This document shows, piece after piece, positions 56,182 to 64,000 of a stretch of DNA of 64,000 nt (position 1 is its first letter; each line of letters begins with the position of its first letter). The stretch lies in contig NZ_JAGSOY010000006.1 of assembly GCF_018837975.1 (NCBI RefSeq), forward strand, positions 82,663-146,662, read 5' to 3'. The translations under genes and the position numbers were made by a program. Origin of the DNA: Zooshikella harenae. GTDB taxonomy: Bacteria > Pseudomonadota > Gammaproteobacteria > Pseudomonadales > Zooshikellaceae. The notes beneath the pieces were generated by a model, which saw only the letters and a program-made list of their open reading frames with translations, did not search any database and was not told where the DNA came from.

Positions 56182-56370
56182 ACAACAATAAAGGCCTTTT
56201 TAAAGTAGGATATGGCTTACGGGTCCGTGTCACTGATTTTAAGGTCAAATTACAGTTAATGTGAATAGCCTTTCGTGTGAGCAAATGGTCACTTGTTGTT
56301 TATAATTAAGTGGAAGTAACGCTAAGGGTTAATTTACTTTGTAGATAGATAAGGCTAAGGGGAACACTGA

Positions 56371-56943
56371 ATGAGCAAACGGGCTTTAGTTGCTATCGCT
56401 GATGGTACGGAAGAAATCGAGGCTGTCACTGTGATTGATGTATTACGTCGTGCTGCAGTTGATGTATCTGTTGCAAGTTGTCAGTTGACCCGGGAGCTTC
56501 AGATTAAGGCTTCTCGTGGGGTGAAGTTAGTTGCAGATAGCCATATTGATGAGTGTGTTGATTACTCATTTGATTTGATTGTATTACCTGGTGGGATGCC
56601 TGGTGCTGAACACTTGCGGGACTGTCCAACCTTAACATCAATGCTGACTTGCCAGCAAAAGGCAGAGCGCTGGATTGCTGCAATTTGTGCTGCTCCTGCT
56701 GTTGTGCTTTCGGCGCATGATTTGATCACTGATGCGAAAGCCACATGTCATCCTGCATTTTTTCAACAACTTAAAGCTAAGCAAGTGGTTACAGACATGC
56801 CTGTAGTGGTGGATGAGGATCACTTTTTGATCACTAGTCAAGGGCCTGGAACGGCAATGGCATTTGCTTTGAGATTGGTTGAAATTCTAATGGGTGAAAA
56901 GAAAGCAAGCCAAGTGGGACAACCGATGGTACTTTTAAACTAA
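56371..56943 (+). CDS. yajL: DJ-1/YajL family protein (chaperone/deglycase-type)
   Basis: A 190-residue DJ-1/PfpI protein. The N-terminal ALVAIADGTEEIEAVTVIDVLRRA carries the conserved Glu, and the nucleophile elbow is AAICAAPAVVLSAHDLI with the reactive Cys (about residue 109). LVLPGGMPGAEHLRDCPTL and DHFLITSQGPGTAMAFALRLVEIL complete the family pattern. YajL-type proteins protect against oxidative and carbonyl stress. The AAGGGGAA sequence just before the ATG is a good ribosome-binding site. Confidence 0.92.
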   Translation: MSKRALVAIADGTEEIEAVTVIDVLRRAAVDVSVASCQLTRELQIKASRGVKLVADSHIDECVDYSFDLIVLPGGMPGAEHLRDCPTLTSMLTCQQKAERWIAAICAAPAVVLSAHDLITDAKATCHPAFFQQLKAKQVVTDMPVVVDEDHFLITSQGPGTAMAFALRLVEILMGEKKASQVGQPMVLLN

Positions 56944-57388
56944 ACGTTTAAATTAAAATAATAATATGATTTTTCATCATATAAGATATTTTTAGCTGGA
57001 ATTCATAATTATATCAAATAGTTACCGTTGTGTTGGAAAGTGGTGTCGGATGGTTTGTAATACTTAATTAAGGTAAACTACAGGCTAACAGTATTACCTG
57101 TTCCTTATCAGTTAATTCCGTTCTTAACGTTTTTCTATAAGATGAGTTAATTATATATGCCTTCAGTATAGAGGGTATCGCAAGTGCTTGCGTGAGCAGA
57201 AAGACAATAAAAAAAGTTCTGAAAGGTATTGTTTATACTTAACAAATGAGCCTTTTTAATCACTTTTTTAACGTTTTATTTGTAAGCGTAATAGTATTGC
57301 GATCTCTTCTGAGGACGAGGGACATAAAATTTATTGCAATTGAACTATGTTTATACGTTAAGGGAGGGAAAAATAGGAGGTGTTAGCT
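56944..57388 (+). other. 445-base AT-rich gap before the small membrane protein gene
   Basis: No gene seen. A short AT hairpin, ATATGAT / ATCATAT, lies soon after the yajL stop near 56965-56985 but is too weak to call as a terminator. The remainder presumably contains the promoter and a long leader for the gene at 57389. Confidence 0.4.
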
Positions 57389-57709
57389 ATGAATTCTTTT
57401 AGTTCTTCACATCATGGTGTTGATCACTTTGATTGGACTTATCAAAAAAAACTTGTTCAAACTTTGATTTGCTCTCTGATAACACAAATGATGTTGTTAC
57501 TCATTAATGTTTCAGTGACAACTGAGCAAGGGTATGTGGCCATTTTGCATAGTTTATCATCATCTTATATGCTATCAATGAGCTTAATGTTAGGCTTTGC
57601 AGCAGGTTTATCTGTCATTCTTGCTGCATTGCCTTATGATCGAAAAGGGACTTTGTATTTTGTTGTAGTTATTGTAAATATTATTTTAGCAAAAGCATTA
57701 CTTCCATAA
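57389..57709 (+). CDS. small membrane protein of unknown function
   Basis: A 106-residue protein I do not recognise. After a short Ser/His-rich start (NSFSSSHHGVDHFDW) come three hydrophobic helices at about residues 23-45 (LVQTLICSLITQMMLLLINVSV), 57-80 (YMLSMSLMLGFAAGLSVILAAL) and 86-104 (LYFVVVIVNIILAKALL). Translation looks real: AGGAGGT at 57375-57381 stands seven bases ahead of the ATG, and a perfect terminator follows the stop. A GTG at 57380 in frame would overlap that binding site. Confidence 0.7.
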   Translation: MNSFSSSHHGVDHFDWTYQKKLVQTLICSLITQMMLLLINVSVTTEQGYVAILHSLSSSYMLSMSLMLGFAAGLSVILAALPYDRKGTLYFVVVIVNIILAKALLP

Positions 57710-57749
57710 TCAGCTGTTTATATCACTTTCCCTGGATTTCTGGCTGTAA

Positions 57750-57780
57750 AATAAGAGGGAAAATAATTTTCCCTCTTATT
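57750..57780. terminator. bidirectional terminator
   Basis: Perfect 14-base inverted repeat (57750-57763 with 57767-57780) around GAGGGAAAA / TTTTCCCTC with a three-base loop. It overlaps the stop codon of the minus-strand OmpA-like gene and closes the plus-strand small membrane protein gene. Confidence 0.88.
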
Positions 57781-58471
57781 GATTTAACCACTCATCACTG
57801 ACAAAAAAAGTTACTCTTACTTTTCTATCAAGTGCCTGCTGGTCACTGATTGAACTATTCTGAGCCAGTTTATTGCCATGGGCGATACTATTTATGCGTT
57901 GATCATCAATGCCTGATTCAAGAAGCATTTGGTGAATGGCATTTACTCGGGACAGTGATAGTTGATAATTGCTATCATTCTTTCCGCGTATATCTGCAAA
58001 ACCTTCTAGTTGGATATCAAGTTGAGGGTTAGCATTTAATGTATTAATCAGGTAGCCAATTTTATCAATTTCCTGCTGTGGTATATCATTTTTTCCCGTA
58101 AAAAAATGAATATCAACTGCTAGTTTATCTGTGGCGGGTAGTTGGAGGTATTCTGCGTCTTCTGGCACTGTAATTGTTTCATTTGGGTTGAGCAGGGTAC
58201 GCAATGATTGAAGTTCTTGCTCTGCCTTTGAAAGTGCTTGAGCATTTTGTTCTGCTTGGTCTGCTAATGCCAGACGTTCACTGATAAAGTCACCAGCCGC
58301 TGCGCCTAAAACCACACCAAAAGGACCTGCAGCTAATCCACCTATAACCATTCCTGAACTGCTCATTAACAGTTTATCTTCAACTTCTGCGATAGGTTCG
58401 TCTGCATGAAGCGCAGAAACCGGTAAGTTAATTAATAGACAAAATGCTGAAGCAAGCAGTTGTTGTTTCAT
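57776..58471 (-). CDS. OmpA-family protein with glycine zipper
   Basis: A 231-residue exported protein. The signal peptide is MKQQLLASAFCLLINLPVSALHA. Next is a glycine-rich amphipathic segment (GMVIGGLAAGPFGVVLGAAAGDFISERLA, about residues 39-67), a short coiled coil (about 70-92), and a C-terminal OmpA-like domain (about 110-225) with IHFFTGKNDI, LEGFADIRGKNDSNYQLSLSRVNAI and AHGNKL. The OmpA domain should bind peptidoglycan. The mix of glycine zipper and OmpA domain resembles PdsO, a protein tied to proteobacterial sortases, but no sortase gene is nearby. I start it at ATG 58471, preceded by AAGGA. Confidence 0.82.
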   Translation of the reverse strand: MKQQLLASAFCLLINLPVSALHADEPIAEVEDKLLMSSSGMVIGGLAAGPFGVVLGAAAGDFISERLALADQAEQNAQALSKAEQELQSLRTLLNPNETITVPEDAEYLQLPATDKLAVDIHFFTGKNDIPQQEIDKIGYLINTLNANPQLDIQLEGFADIRGKNDSNYQLSLSRVNAIHQMLLESGIDDQRINSIAHGNKLAQNSSISDQQALDRKVRVTFFVSDEWLNQ

Positions 58472-58669
58472 CACTGTAATCCTTGAATAAGCTTGAAAAC
58501 GAATAATGTGTATTATTAAAAACTTACAAAGCGACATACCCAGGTAAAGAAAAAGGAATTGTTAAGATTAATTCTGACGAAATATGGCATTTGTAAAAAC
58601 TGCAGAGGTTTGCCTAAGCTTGAATAAGTGAGAATAAAAGTTAAGTAGTACTTTTTCAGAAGAATCGCT

Positions 58670-59164
58670 ATGGTTGCAGTGCATCCCAGATCAGGAGGCC
58701 AAGAGGCCTCCCTGACATTAACAGCGAACCAATCGATGAGTTGGCAGCAAAATATCATGCTATTTGGTTGTGTGGCGCTGTTTAGTTTAATGATGACAGT
58801 CGTGTTAGTTTTGTCGGGAGCCTGGTTAGTTGTTCCTTTTGTGGGATTTGAGTTAGCTGCGCTAGGAATAGGTCTTTATATTACCTCATTGCAGGCGAGT
58901 CGTTGGCAGCATATTCACTTTAATCGAGATACTATAGGCGTCGAGTCTGGGCGATATCGATTAGAGCATTCAGTACAAGTATCTCGAGCATGGGCACTTG
59001 TTACTGCAATACAACCTTCAAAGCCAGGAAGTACAGGTCAAGTTTGGCTATGCTGTCATGATCAGCAAGTCAGATTGGGCGCTTTCTTGAATCACGATGA
59101 CCTTCAGCAGCTTATGCATCACTTAGAAGCTAAAGGGTTAATGATTCATATACAAGCAATGTAA
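58670..59164 (+). CDS. DUF2244 domain-containing membrane protein
   Basis: A 164-residue protein with two adjacent transmembrane helices (about residues 28-50 and 52-72: IMLFGCVALFSLMMTVVLVLSGAWLVVPFVGFELAALGIGLYI). A soluble C-terminal domain with HIHFNRDTIGVESGRYR and LGAFLNHDDLQQLMHHLEAKG follows. This is the layout of DUF2244, whose members are often next to cytochrome c oxidase genes; no such genes are here. Function unknown. Confidence 0.8.
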   Translation: MVAVHPRSGGQEASLTLTANQSMSWQQNIMLFGCVALFSLMMTVVLVLSGAWLVVPFVGFELAALGIGLYITSLQASRWQHIHFNRDTIGVESGRYRLEHSVQVSRAWALVTAIQPSKPGSTGQVWLCCHDQQVRLGAFLNHDDLQQLMHHLEAKGLMIHIQAM

Positions 59165-59193
59165 AACATAGTGTTTCTGTTGAGAGGTATTCT

Positions 59194-60399
59194 TTAATAA
59201 CCTGTAAGCTCTACATAACCTTTACCTTTGTGTGATCCCGATAGCATAACGGACCCTTCCCAGTAATATAGGGCCAGTCTCATTTCCTGATCATTAATCG
59301 TAGGCTTAACTTCCAGGTCTATTGCATAGCGAGAAATCTTAATTCGCCACAGACTAGGGTATCGACGACCTGTCTTGCTGCTTGTCCAGTGTTGTTGTGT
59401 GTTAATCGTTACATCAGATGTTTGTATGGGAAGACGTGTACCATTTTCATTAATCAGTGCAATATCAGCCCAGCGAATCCCTCCTTGTTTATTTCTTATC
59501 TGATAAAGCATGAGTTCATGGTTATTATCTAACTGTAAAGCAAACCAGTTCCAGCCAACTTGGCCTGTATCCAGTGAGCTGCTACTCCACTCATGATCAA
59601 ACCACGCTTGCCCGTTAACAGGGAGGTTTTGGTTTTGCCAATACAGCGATCCCCATGCTTTTAATCTTGTATAGGAGTAATACATGGATGCATTGTCTGG
59701 GTTATTGCTTTTTTGGCTATACCCTAAAGAACCTTGCAAAGTAATAGGTTTGAGGGGGAATAGATGCAGGTTTATGCCTATCTGTTGCTTTTGATCACGA
59801 GCACTAATGCGAACGGGCCACCAACTATTGGGAGTCGGCTGAATTTTCCAGTCTAGTACATGTAAGAAGCTAGAATTATCGTTTAACCCGGCAAGACCTG
59901 GACCCTCACGACTAAAGCGCTGTGCCGCTCGGTGAATACTTGCTTGATGATGAGAGATAGCGAGATGTCCCATATAGATCTGGGGTCTTTGCCATGCGTT
60001 GTTTACTGCTGAGCTATTAATAGGTGGTAAAGCACGCTGACGAAAGAGGGTGAACTGAAAGCCAAGCGATAATGGTGTAGATGATATTTCAGCTGTACTG
60101 TTTGAATCTGGTGTCATGTGTCCTGTGAAATACCACCATTCAGAACGGTACTCAGGGTGAGTATAGTGGTCAGCTGGCCACTTAAGGGGAATGGGTGAGG
60201 TAACTTTTGGATAAAAAACACTCAAAGTATTTGAGCTTGTTTGCAGTAAATCCTGCACGCTAAATGTGGGGGCAGGATGACTTTGAGTAGACTCCTGCTG
60301 GCAGCCAGAAAGTAGCAAGCACACTGTCGTTAGTAATACAGTTGAAGCCAAACTATTGGGGACAAAAAGCTGTTTGATATTAGCGATTAGCTGCCTCAC
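59194..60399 (-). CDS. AttH/CrtC-like lipocalin-fold lipoprotein
   Basis: A 401-residue lipoprotein. The signal peptide ends in the lipobox LLLSGC (Cys33). The mature part has the AttH/carotenoid 1,2-hydratase-like pattern: FPADHYTHPEYRSEWWYFTGHM-type opening (here WPADHYTHPEYRSEWWYFTGH), LGFQFTLFRQRA, YMGHLAISH, and the later WFDHEWSSSSLDTGQVGWNWFALQLD with AWFDHEW. Proteins of this type form two lipocalin barrels and commonly accompany an ABC exporter. It follows the permease gene by three bases, so the three genes 59194-63620 form one operon. Confidence 0.86.
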   Translation of the reverse strand: MRQLIANIKQLFVPNSLASTVLLTTVCLLLSGCQQESTQSHPAPTFSVQDLLQTSSNTLSVFYPKVTSPIPLKWPADHYTHPEYRSEWWYFTGHMTPDSNSTAEISSTPLSLGFQFTLFRQRALPPINSSAVNNAWQRPQIYMGHLAISHHQASIHRAAQRFSREGPGLAGLNDNSSFLHVLDWKIQPTPNSWWPVRISARDQKQQIGINLHLFPLKPITLQGSLGYSQKSNNPDNASMYYSYTRLKAWGSLYWQNQNLPVNGQAWFDHEWSSSSLDTGQVGWNWFALQLDNNHELMLYQIRNKQGGIRWADIALINENGTRLPIQTSDVTINTQQHWTSSKTGRRYPSLWRIKISRYAIDLEVKPTINDQEMRLALYYWEGSVMLSGSHKGKGYVELTGY

Positions 60400-60402
60400 C
60401 TT

Positions 60403-62940
60403 CTACTCCCAGCCAGCCTGTCTTGCGGGTGTATGGAGTGTTTTCCAAGTAGGATAGAGACTTCCAAGTACAGCGGCTGCGAGGGACAAACCTAAAATTT
60501 GGCCAACTAATACAAGGTTGGGGGTGAGAGGAATGCTCCAGCCAAACGATCTAACATTAACCACTTCGGTGAGTAGCCATCCTTGAAGCAACGTAGCAGG
60601 AATTGCAAACAAACCCGTCACTATACCAAGGAAAATAGGTTGGCCAATTAATAAACCAGCTCTAAGCCAGCCATTGCAGCCTAGAGCATGCAGTAAGCGC
60701 ATTTCAGGCAATCGGGCTAATTGAGTTGCCATTAACGCAGCCGTAATGGCACATAGGGCAATACCTAAAGCGATACCGTTAAGCACATCAGTGATTACAA
60801 ATGTTTGTTTGAAAATATGTGTAGCGCGCTCAATGATCTGCTGTTGTTGGGTAATGACAAAGGTATGTTGTGGCCATTGTTTATTTATGGTTTGTATAAA
60901 TGTGTCAACATTGGTATCTGCCGTTAGATATAGCGCAATTCCTTTTGTTTTGATTTCAGGAAAAAAACGCTGGTAGTCAAAAGGCTGCATCCACAGTTGG
61001 CCTTGTGGGCTGCCATAGTCATAAAAAACACCTGCAATTGTGAATGTTGCTGTATGTCCAGCCCAGTCCAGCTTGATTTCATCCCCCCATTTTAGCTGAT
61101 GCCGTCTGGCAAGCGGCTCATTAATCAAAATATGGTTTTTCGTTATGACGTCATGCCAGATGAGCTGAGAAGGTCTCCTCAGAAATAGCATGCTGTCCTG
61201 AGTCTTTTGACTCCACTGACCACTTTGGATTTTAACCTGCTCGTTTCGCCAAAGTATTTGCTGACTCATATAGGTGCTCAGGCTAGCTATTTGTTTATTT
61301 GTAGCTAATTGTTCGTAAAGTACTTGGAGTCTTGTTGATGGCAGGCTGTGCTCAGCTAAGCGAATATATAAATCGGCGCTCACTCGTTGCTGCAGCCAAT
61401 GTTGAAAAGCGCTATGAAAGCTTGAAACCATTAGATTAATACCGCCACTCGCAGAAATTGCAATTAAAAGCGCCATCAATGCATAAGCGGTATGGTGTAA
61501 CTGCCGTTGGCTATCACGTAGTAGCATTTTGATAAAAATAGGCTGGTTGGAAGCTTTGGAGGGGCGATTAAATTTACTTATCACTGTAACTAATTGTGGA
61601 AGGCACAATGCAAACCCAAGCAACCCTGTCGCTGTGGCAATAAAACCACCCATAATGCCTGTTGGTAGCATAATCATACTCACAGTAACAACTAAGCATG
61701 TAGCAGCAAGGCGCTGCCAGTAAGGAAATAAGTGCTGATGAATATGAGCGAGCTGGTGGCTGGTGCGAACTAACTGAAGGGGGGGGCGTTTGGCAATATG
61801 GGTGATTGACCACCAGCTACAGCCAACAGCAATTAATACCGTAGAAGCCCAGCTTAATAAAAATTGAATAATTGAGTACTGAAGTTTAGTGTGAGCAAGG
61901 GCGTAGTAAAATTGGTTAATGGATTGGGTAATCATGATCAACAGAGGGTTTGCCAATAGCCATCCGAGTAAAAGGCCTGTTGCACTAGCAACACTTGCAA
62001 TCAAGAAAACTTCACAAAGTAAATAAATTTGAATTGCTTTGCTGGGGATACCTAAGCTCCTCAACTGAGATATGAGCCGCTCTCTCTGCTGTAAGCTAAA
62101 GCGTAGTGCATTAAACATTAAAAATAGACCTATGATGAATGCAAGAAGGCTGAGTGCATGTAGGTTTAAATGAAAAGCATTAGCCAGGTTGTCCAGAGCC
62201 TGTCGTTCGTCATTGACAGGAACTAAAGCATAGGGTTTGGGAAGCCAGTCTTTTAGCAAATCTATTTGTTTATCATGAGTGAGCACCAGGTTGATGGCTG
62301 TGAGCTGGCCTTGCATGTTTAGTACTTGTTGCCCAATACCAATATCCATTAACAGAAGGTCAACGCCTAAAGTGCCTTGATTGTGTTGAGGCTGATTTGG
62401 ACGTAAGTGAGTGACATTTAAGTGAAATGATGTGTTTTGATAACTAAATTGTTGTGATGATACTTGCTGACTAATTGATGGAATTGATTCAGATGAAAGA
62501 AGCAATGCATTGGGAGGCATGTCAGAAAAAATGAATTGCGTCAAAGGTATGTTGAGTGTCGTTAAAGATAGCCCTAGCGTTGATGATATTACATCATCAA
62601 TGAGTAAGTCTGTGGCAAGGAGCTGATAGCTTTGATGCTTGGAACTATCCCACACAGTTGCTTGAAGTTGGGGTGTTGCGGGTACATTGAAGCGTTGTTT
62701 AAGCTCAACATAAAGTTGTTCATCAACCAATGGTTGTCCACGGATTTGATGTGTTGCTTTGCCTATAAACAGGTTGCTGGCACTGATGAAGTTTTGGTGT
62801 GCACTGTAACTTGCAAGATAAATAGCTACTACCACAGTGACGCTGGCTGTTAGCCCTGCCCACATTAATATGAGTTGCCATGGGTGTTGGTAAAAGTGAC
62901 CCAGACTAATAGCTTTTAACAGTAAATAGTGACGACTCAC
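60403..62940 (-). CDS. ABC transporter permease, double FtsX type
   Basis: An 845-residue inner-membrane protein with about ten transmembrane helices: one at the N-terminus (WQLILMWAGLTASVTVVVAIYLASY), a block of three to four at about 265-375, a pair around 410-455, another near 480-500, and three at the C-terminus (about 725-830). The two FtsX domains (about 265-385 and 725-835) and large periplasmic loops between them are those of MacB/LolC-like permeases such as AttF/YbbP. It partners with the ATPase upstream (four-base overlap) and the AttH-like lipoprotein downstream. It is likely to act in extracting or exporting a lipophilic substrate. Confidence 0.88.
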   Translation of the reverse strand: MSRHYLLLKAISLGHFYQHPWQLILMWAGLTASVTVVVAIYLASYSAHQNFISASNLFIGKATHQIRGQPLVDEQLYVELKQRFNVPATPQLQATVWDSSKHQSYQLLATDLLIDDVISSTLGLSLTTLNIPLTQFIFSDMPPNALLLSSESIPSISQQVSSQQFSYQNTSFHLNVTHLRPNQPQHNQGTLGVDLLLMDIGIGQQVLNMQGQLTAINLVLTHDKQIDLLKDWLPKPYALVPVNDERQALDNLANAFHLNLHALSLLAFIIGLFLMFNALRFSLQQRERLISQLRSLGIPSKAIQIYLLCEVFLIASVASATGLLLGWLLANPLLIMITQSINQFYYALAHTKLQYSIIQFLLSWASTVLIAVGCSWWSITHIAKRPPLQLVRTSHQLAHIHQHLFPYWQRLAATCLVVTVSMIMLPTGIMGGFIATATGLLGFALCLPQLVTVISKFNRPSKASNQPIFIKMLLRDSQRQLHHTAYALMALLIAISASGGINLMVSSFHSAFQHWLQQRVSADLYIRLAEHSLPSTRLQVLYEQLATNKQIASLSTYMSQQILWRNEQVKIQSGQWSQKTQDSMLFLRRPSQLIWHDVITKNHILINEPLARRHQLKWGDEIKLDWAGHTATFTIAGVFYDYGSPQGQLWMQPFDYQRFFPEIKTKGIALYLTADTNVDTFIQTINKQWPQHTFVITQQQQIIERATHIFKQTFVITDVLNGIALGIALCAITAALMATQLARLPEMRLLHALGCNGWLRAGLLIGQPIFLGIVTGLFAIPATLLQGWLLTEVVNVRSFGWSIPLTPNLVLVGQILGLSLAAAVLGSLYPTWKTLHTPARQAGWE

Positions 62941-63620
62941 GACAAAGTTTGCTCAGTAATTTTGCCTGAAGCCAGACGGCATACGCGATCAGTCTGGCTT
63001 GCTAGTTGTAGGTTATGAGTTGCGATAATGAGCGTTTGCTGCTCCTGATGAGCGATATTAAGTAACAGGGTAAAGACCTGATCGGCTGTTTCATTGTCTA
63101 AACTTCCCGTTGGCTCATCGGCTAACACTAAGCGTGGCTGGTGAATCAAGGCGCGACAAAGTGCTACACGCTGTTGTTCACCGCCTGATAAATCATCTGG
63201 ATATCGGTCCAAGAGTTGCTCAATCTGTGTGCTGTTAACTAATAACTCAAAAAAAGCCTGATCGGTTGTTAACTGATTTAGCTGTAATGGAAGCAGGATA
63301 TTCTCTCTGACAGAGAGAGTGGGTAGCAGGTTGAAAAACTGAAAGATAAAGCCAACTTGTTGCCGACGAAAACGAGTCCTATCAGCCTCAGACAGTTGAT
63401 TTAAAACAGTTTGCTCTACAGTAACTCGTCCTGTATCAGGCAACTCAATACCCGCAATGATATTGAGTAAGGTGCTCTTGCCAGAACCACTTGCCCCTAT
63501 CAGCGCAATGACTTCACCTTGATTCACACTGATGGATAAATCTTTGAGTAAAGGATGTTGCTGATGATGCTCTGCAAATGATTTGTTGATATGGGTGAGT
63601 GTGAGTAAGTGTGCAGACAT
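62937..63620 (-). CDS. ABC transporter ATP-binding protein, LolD/MacB class
   Basis: A 227-residue ATPase. Walker A is IGASGSGKSTLLN (about residues 36-48), the Q-loop lies in VGFIFQFFNLLPTLSVREN, the signature is DLSGGEQQRVALCRAL (about 142-157), Walker B is LVLADEPTGSLD, and the switch His is in LIIATHNLQLA. The VGFIFQxFNLLPTLS and ADEPTGSLD stretches are typical of the LolD/MacB/YbbA group that pairs with FtsX-type permeases. It is the first gene of a three-gene operon. Confidence 0.93.
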   Translation of the reverse strand: MSAHLLTLTHINKSFAEHHQQHPLLKDLSISVNQGEVIALIGASGSGKSTLLNIIAGIELPDTGRVTVEQTVLNQLSEADRTRFRRQQVGFIFQFFNLLPTLSVRENILLPLQLNQLTTDQAFFELLVNSTQIEQLLDRYPDDLSGGEQQRVALCRALIHQPRLVLADEPTGSLDNETADQVFTLLLNIAHQEQQTLIIATHNLQLASQTDRVCRLASGKITEQTLS

Positions 63621-64000
63621 GAGAATTAAGCTATTCCATTAACCTCAAGGTGTTAATCAAACTTACCGCGCATCATGTTGCATGATGTAGCTCAGGTGAA
63701 ATCTCCATAGTTTTAAAGCGTAGCTTAAAAAAGGAGAGTTAATGCCATAGCACCACTATGAATTTATCGTTGCATTCGGTTGTGGTGACTGAATGCGTAG
63801 GCGCTATTTTTAGCTTAGATTTATGATTGTCTCTAAGTTTTTATATCACTCAAAGGTGATTAACCATTAGAGCTCTAATTGATTTGTTGGAAATACTGAG
63901 TTTTCAGTAAATTATTCATGCAAACTGTTTATTAGTATGTAAGGCTGGGAAGTTCAGCTAGTGGCTGGCTTTACAGTTTTTTATTCAAATTTACTATAAA
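63621..64000 (-). other. 380-base end of window, no gene seen
   Basis: No open frame with a recognisable product. A short repeat CATCATG / CATGATG (about 63671-63687) lies some 50 bases ahead of the ABC transporter operon; it could be an operator but no regulator is adjacent. The rest is AT-rich and unassigned. Confidence 0.35.

Noticed and set aside
1..64000. CRISPR arrays, tRNA or rRNA genes, prophage or integrase genes
   Set aside because: None seen: no regularly spaced direct repeats, no cloverleaf-like segments in the gaps, and no integrase other than the IS transposase.

Overview
The window is a gammaproteobacterial chromosome segment from a fairly low-GC member of the Pseudomonadales/Oceanospirillales. 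Support for this comes from gene order: yciK-mupP-ubiG-mtaD-mtnA-gyrA-serC-pheA-hisC-tyrA::aroA-cmk-rpsA-ihfB matches the arrangement I know from Pseudomonas. The species cannot be named from sequence reading alone; a marine Zooshikella-like genus is a guess.

Layout. 1-5.3 kb holds assorted housekeeping and hypothetical genes (thioesterase, DUF2804, ion channel, O-methyltransferase, SelW-like protein, SH3/coiled-coil protein, YciI, YciB). 5.5-10.3 kb carries a PHP phosphoesterase, a YciO/Sua5-like protein, ScpA, ScpB and RluB. A diguanylate cyclase follows. 11.6-15.3 kb is a leftward set, yciK-mupP-ubiG-mtaD (peptidoglycan recycling, ubiquinone, methylthioadenosine), divergent from mtnA. 17.3-30.5 kb carries gyrA, the aromatic/serine/histidine block with a TyrA-AroA fusion, cmk, rpsA, ihfB and lapAB; pyrF follows.

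31.4-55.2 kb is an O-antigen locus at the same position (between ihfB and wbpM) as in Pseudomonas aeruginosa. It opens with an rfaH-type antiterminator gene followed at once by an ops/JUMPstart element, then wzz. A decayed IS3-family element sits next; its left end carries what looks like the 5' part of a group II intron. Beyond it lies a complete CDP-tyvelose pathway (ddhD, ddhA, ddhB, ddhC, prt, tyv) closely resembling that of Salmonella group D, then wzx, several glycosyltransferases (one GT10 fucosyltransferase-like, one RfbV-like), a Wzy-like polymerase, gmd-fcl for GDP-L-fucose, a reductase/initiating phosphoglycosyltransferase pair and wbpM. Together they predict a Wzx/Wzy-dependent O-antigen containing tyvelose and fucose, probably initiated on a 6-deoxy-HexNAc, transcribed as a long RfaH-dependent unit. 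Base composition is clearly AT-richer in this block, most strongly at wzz and in 42.0-47.6 kb.

55.2-64 kb returns to ordinary chromosome: an EamA transporter, YajL/DJ-1, a small membrane protein, an OmpA-like protein, DUF2244, and a leftward three-gene ABC exporter set (ATPase, double-FtsX permease, AttH-like lipoprotein). No tRNA, rRNA or CRISPR array was seen.
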